Shown here: positions 63,720-64,000 of the stretch, piece by piece
How positions within the stretch are numbered: the first letter of the stretch is position 1
Layout: each line of letters begins with the position of its first letter
DNA from: Notamacropus eugenii
Taxonomy: Eukaryota > Chordata > Mammalia > Diprotodontia > Macropodidae
Length of the DNA stretch: 64,000 bases
NCBI RefSeq assembly: GCF_028372415.1
Contig: NC_092878.1
Span: 1,949,501-2,013,500 of the forward strand
Reading direction: 5' to 3'
Position numbers and translations under genes: made by a program
Notes under the pieces: model-generated
Databases searched by the model: none
What the model was told of the DNA's origin: nothing
The model's input: the letters and a program-made list of their open reading frames with translations, nothing else

Positions 63720-63880
63720 TTTTAGTATCGTGGACCTCTCTGGCAGTCTGACCAAGCCTATGAACTCCTTCCCAGAATAATATTTTTAAATACGTAAAAT
63801 AAAATAGATAAGGTTATAAAGGAAGCCAATTACATTAAGATAGTCATCAAAAATGCTTTAAAAATAATAATCGCTATCAC
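63720..63880 (+). mobile_element. DNA-transposon-like repeat family 1, copy 5
   Basis: 'CGTGGACCTCTCTGGCAGTC', 'CCAGAATAATATTTTTAAAT' and 'AAGCCAATTACATTAAGATA' match family 1. Confidence 0.65.
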
Positions 63881-63904
63881 ATTCTTTTAAAGCTGACATT
63901 AACA

Positions 63905-64000
63905 AGGAAGGGCTTTTAAACTCCTTATCTTCTGCCTCTGGGCTTCCTTCAAATCTCAACTAAAATCCTACCTTCAGCAAGAATCATTTCCTGGTCCTCC
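63905..64000 (+). mobile_element. L2 LINE 3' region (cut by window edge)
   Basis: 'CTTCAAATCTCAACTAAAAT' and 'CCTACCTTCAGCAAGAATCA' match the sense L2 region just after ORF2. Confidence 0.65.

Noticed and set aside
1-64000. Endogenous retroviruses or LTR elements
   Set aside because: I found no paired LTRs, primer-binding site, or gag/pol/env-like text. The visible retroelements are non-LTR.
1-64000. tRNA, snRNA, rRNA or microRNA genes
   Set aside because: tRNA-like B-boxes (for example at 34,380) are inside SINEs. No independent tRNA fold, U-RNA start or clear miRNA hairpin was recognised by eye.
1-64000. A novel multi-gene system
   Set aside because: Only one gene is present, it belongs to a known family, and the rest is repeat-derived or unassigned non-coding DNA.

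Overview
This window is vertebrate nuclear DNA and almost certainly comes from a marsupial. The evidence is a dense layer of SINEs with the metatherian 'CACCTAGCTGCCC' head and an RTE-like tail, marsupial-type L1 3' ends, and many old L2, CR1/L3 and MIR copies. The window contains one intact protein-coding gene, and its intron alone covers about 26 kb. It contains no operons, CRISPR arrays or prokaryotic features. Nearly all of the longer open frames are shadows of repeats or chance.

Layout. Positions 1-28,500 are intergenic and repeat-filled: L1, L2, MIR, one RTE fragment, and a CR1/L3 copy at about 18.3-19.7 kb split by two SINEs. Large microsatellites lie at 2.8, 11.9, 14.0, 18.2 and 27.1 kb. 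A GC-rich, CpG-rich block at about 28.8-29.65 kb is the promoter and first exon of TNFAIP8L3 (TIPE3). Coding exon 1 is 29,505-29,556 (+). A 26,334-bp phase-1 intron (29,557-55,890) follows. It holds L2, MIR, two families of short DNA-transposon-like repeats, a long sense CR1/L3 element at about 48.1-51.25 kb, a 5'-truncated L1 with a clear target-site duplication, and an RPS8 retrocopy fragment. Coding exon 2 is 55,891-56,453. The candidate 3' UTR and downstream DNA, with more SINEs and repeat copies, run to the end.

The spliced TNFAIP8L3 product is 204 residues. It has a short acidic N terminus followed by a complete TIPE homology (TH) domain. Members of this family bind and move phosphoinositides.

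Nothing in the window supports a new multi-gene system. The items most worth a second look are: two ~95% identical CR1/L3-like segments 3 kb apart; several unassigned short repeat families with many copies; insertions whose target-site duplications can be read directly; two coding-like antisense fragments of unknown parentage; and the stop codon upstream of the TNFAIP8L3 start, which rules out a contiguous long N-terminal form. Repeat boundaries were read by eye from remembered family consensus sequences and should be taken as about +/-20 bp unless a target-site duplication is given.
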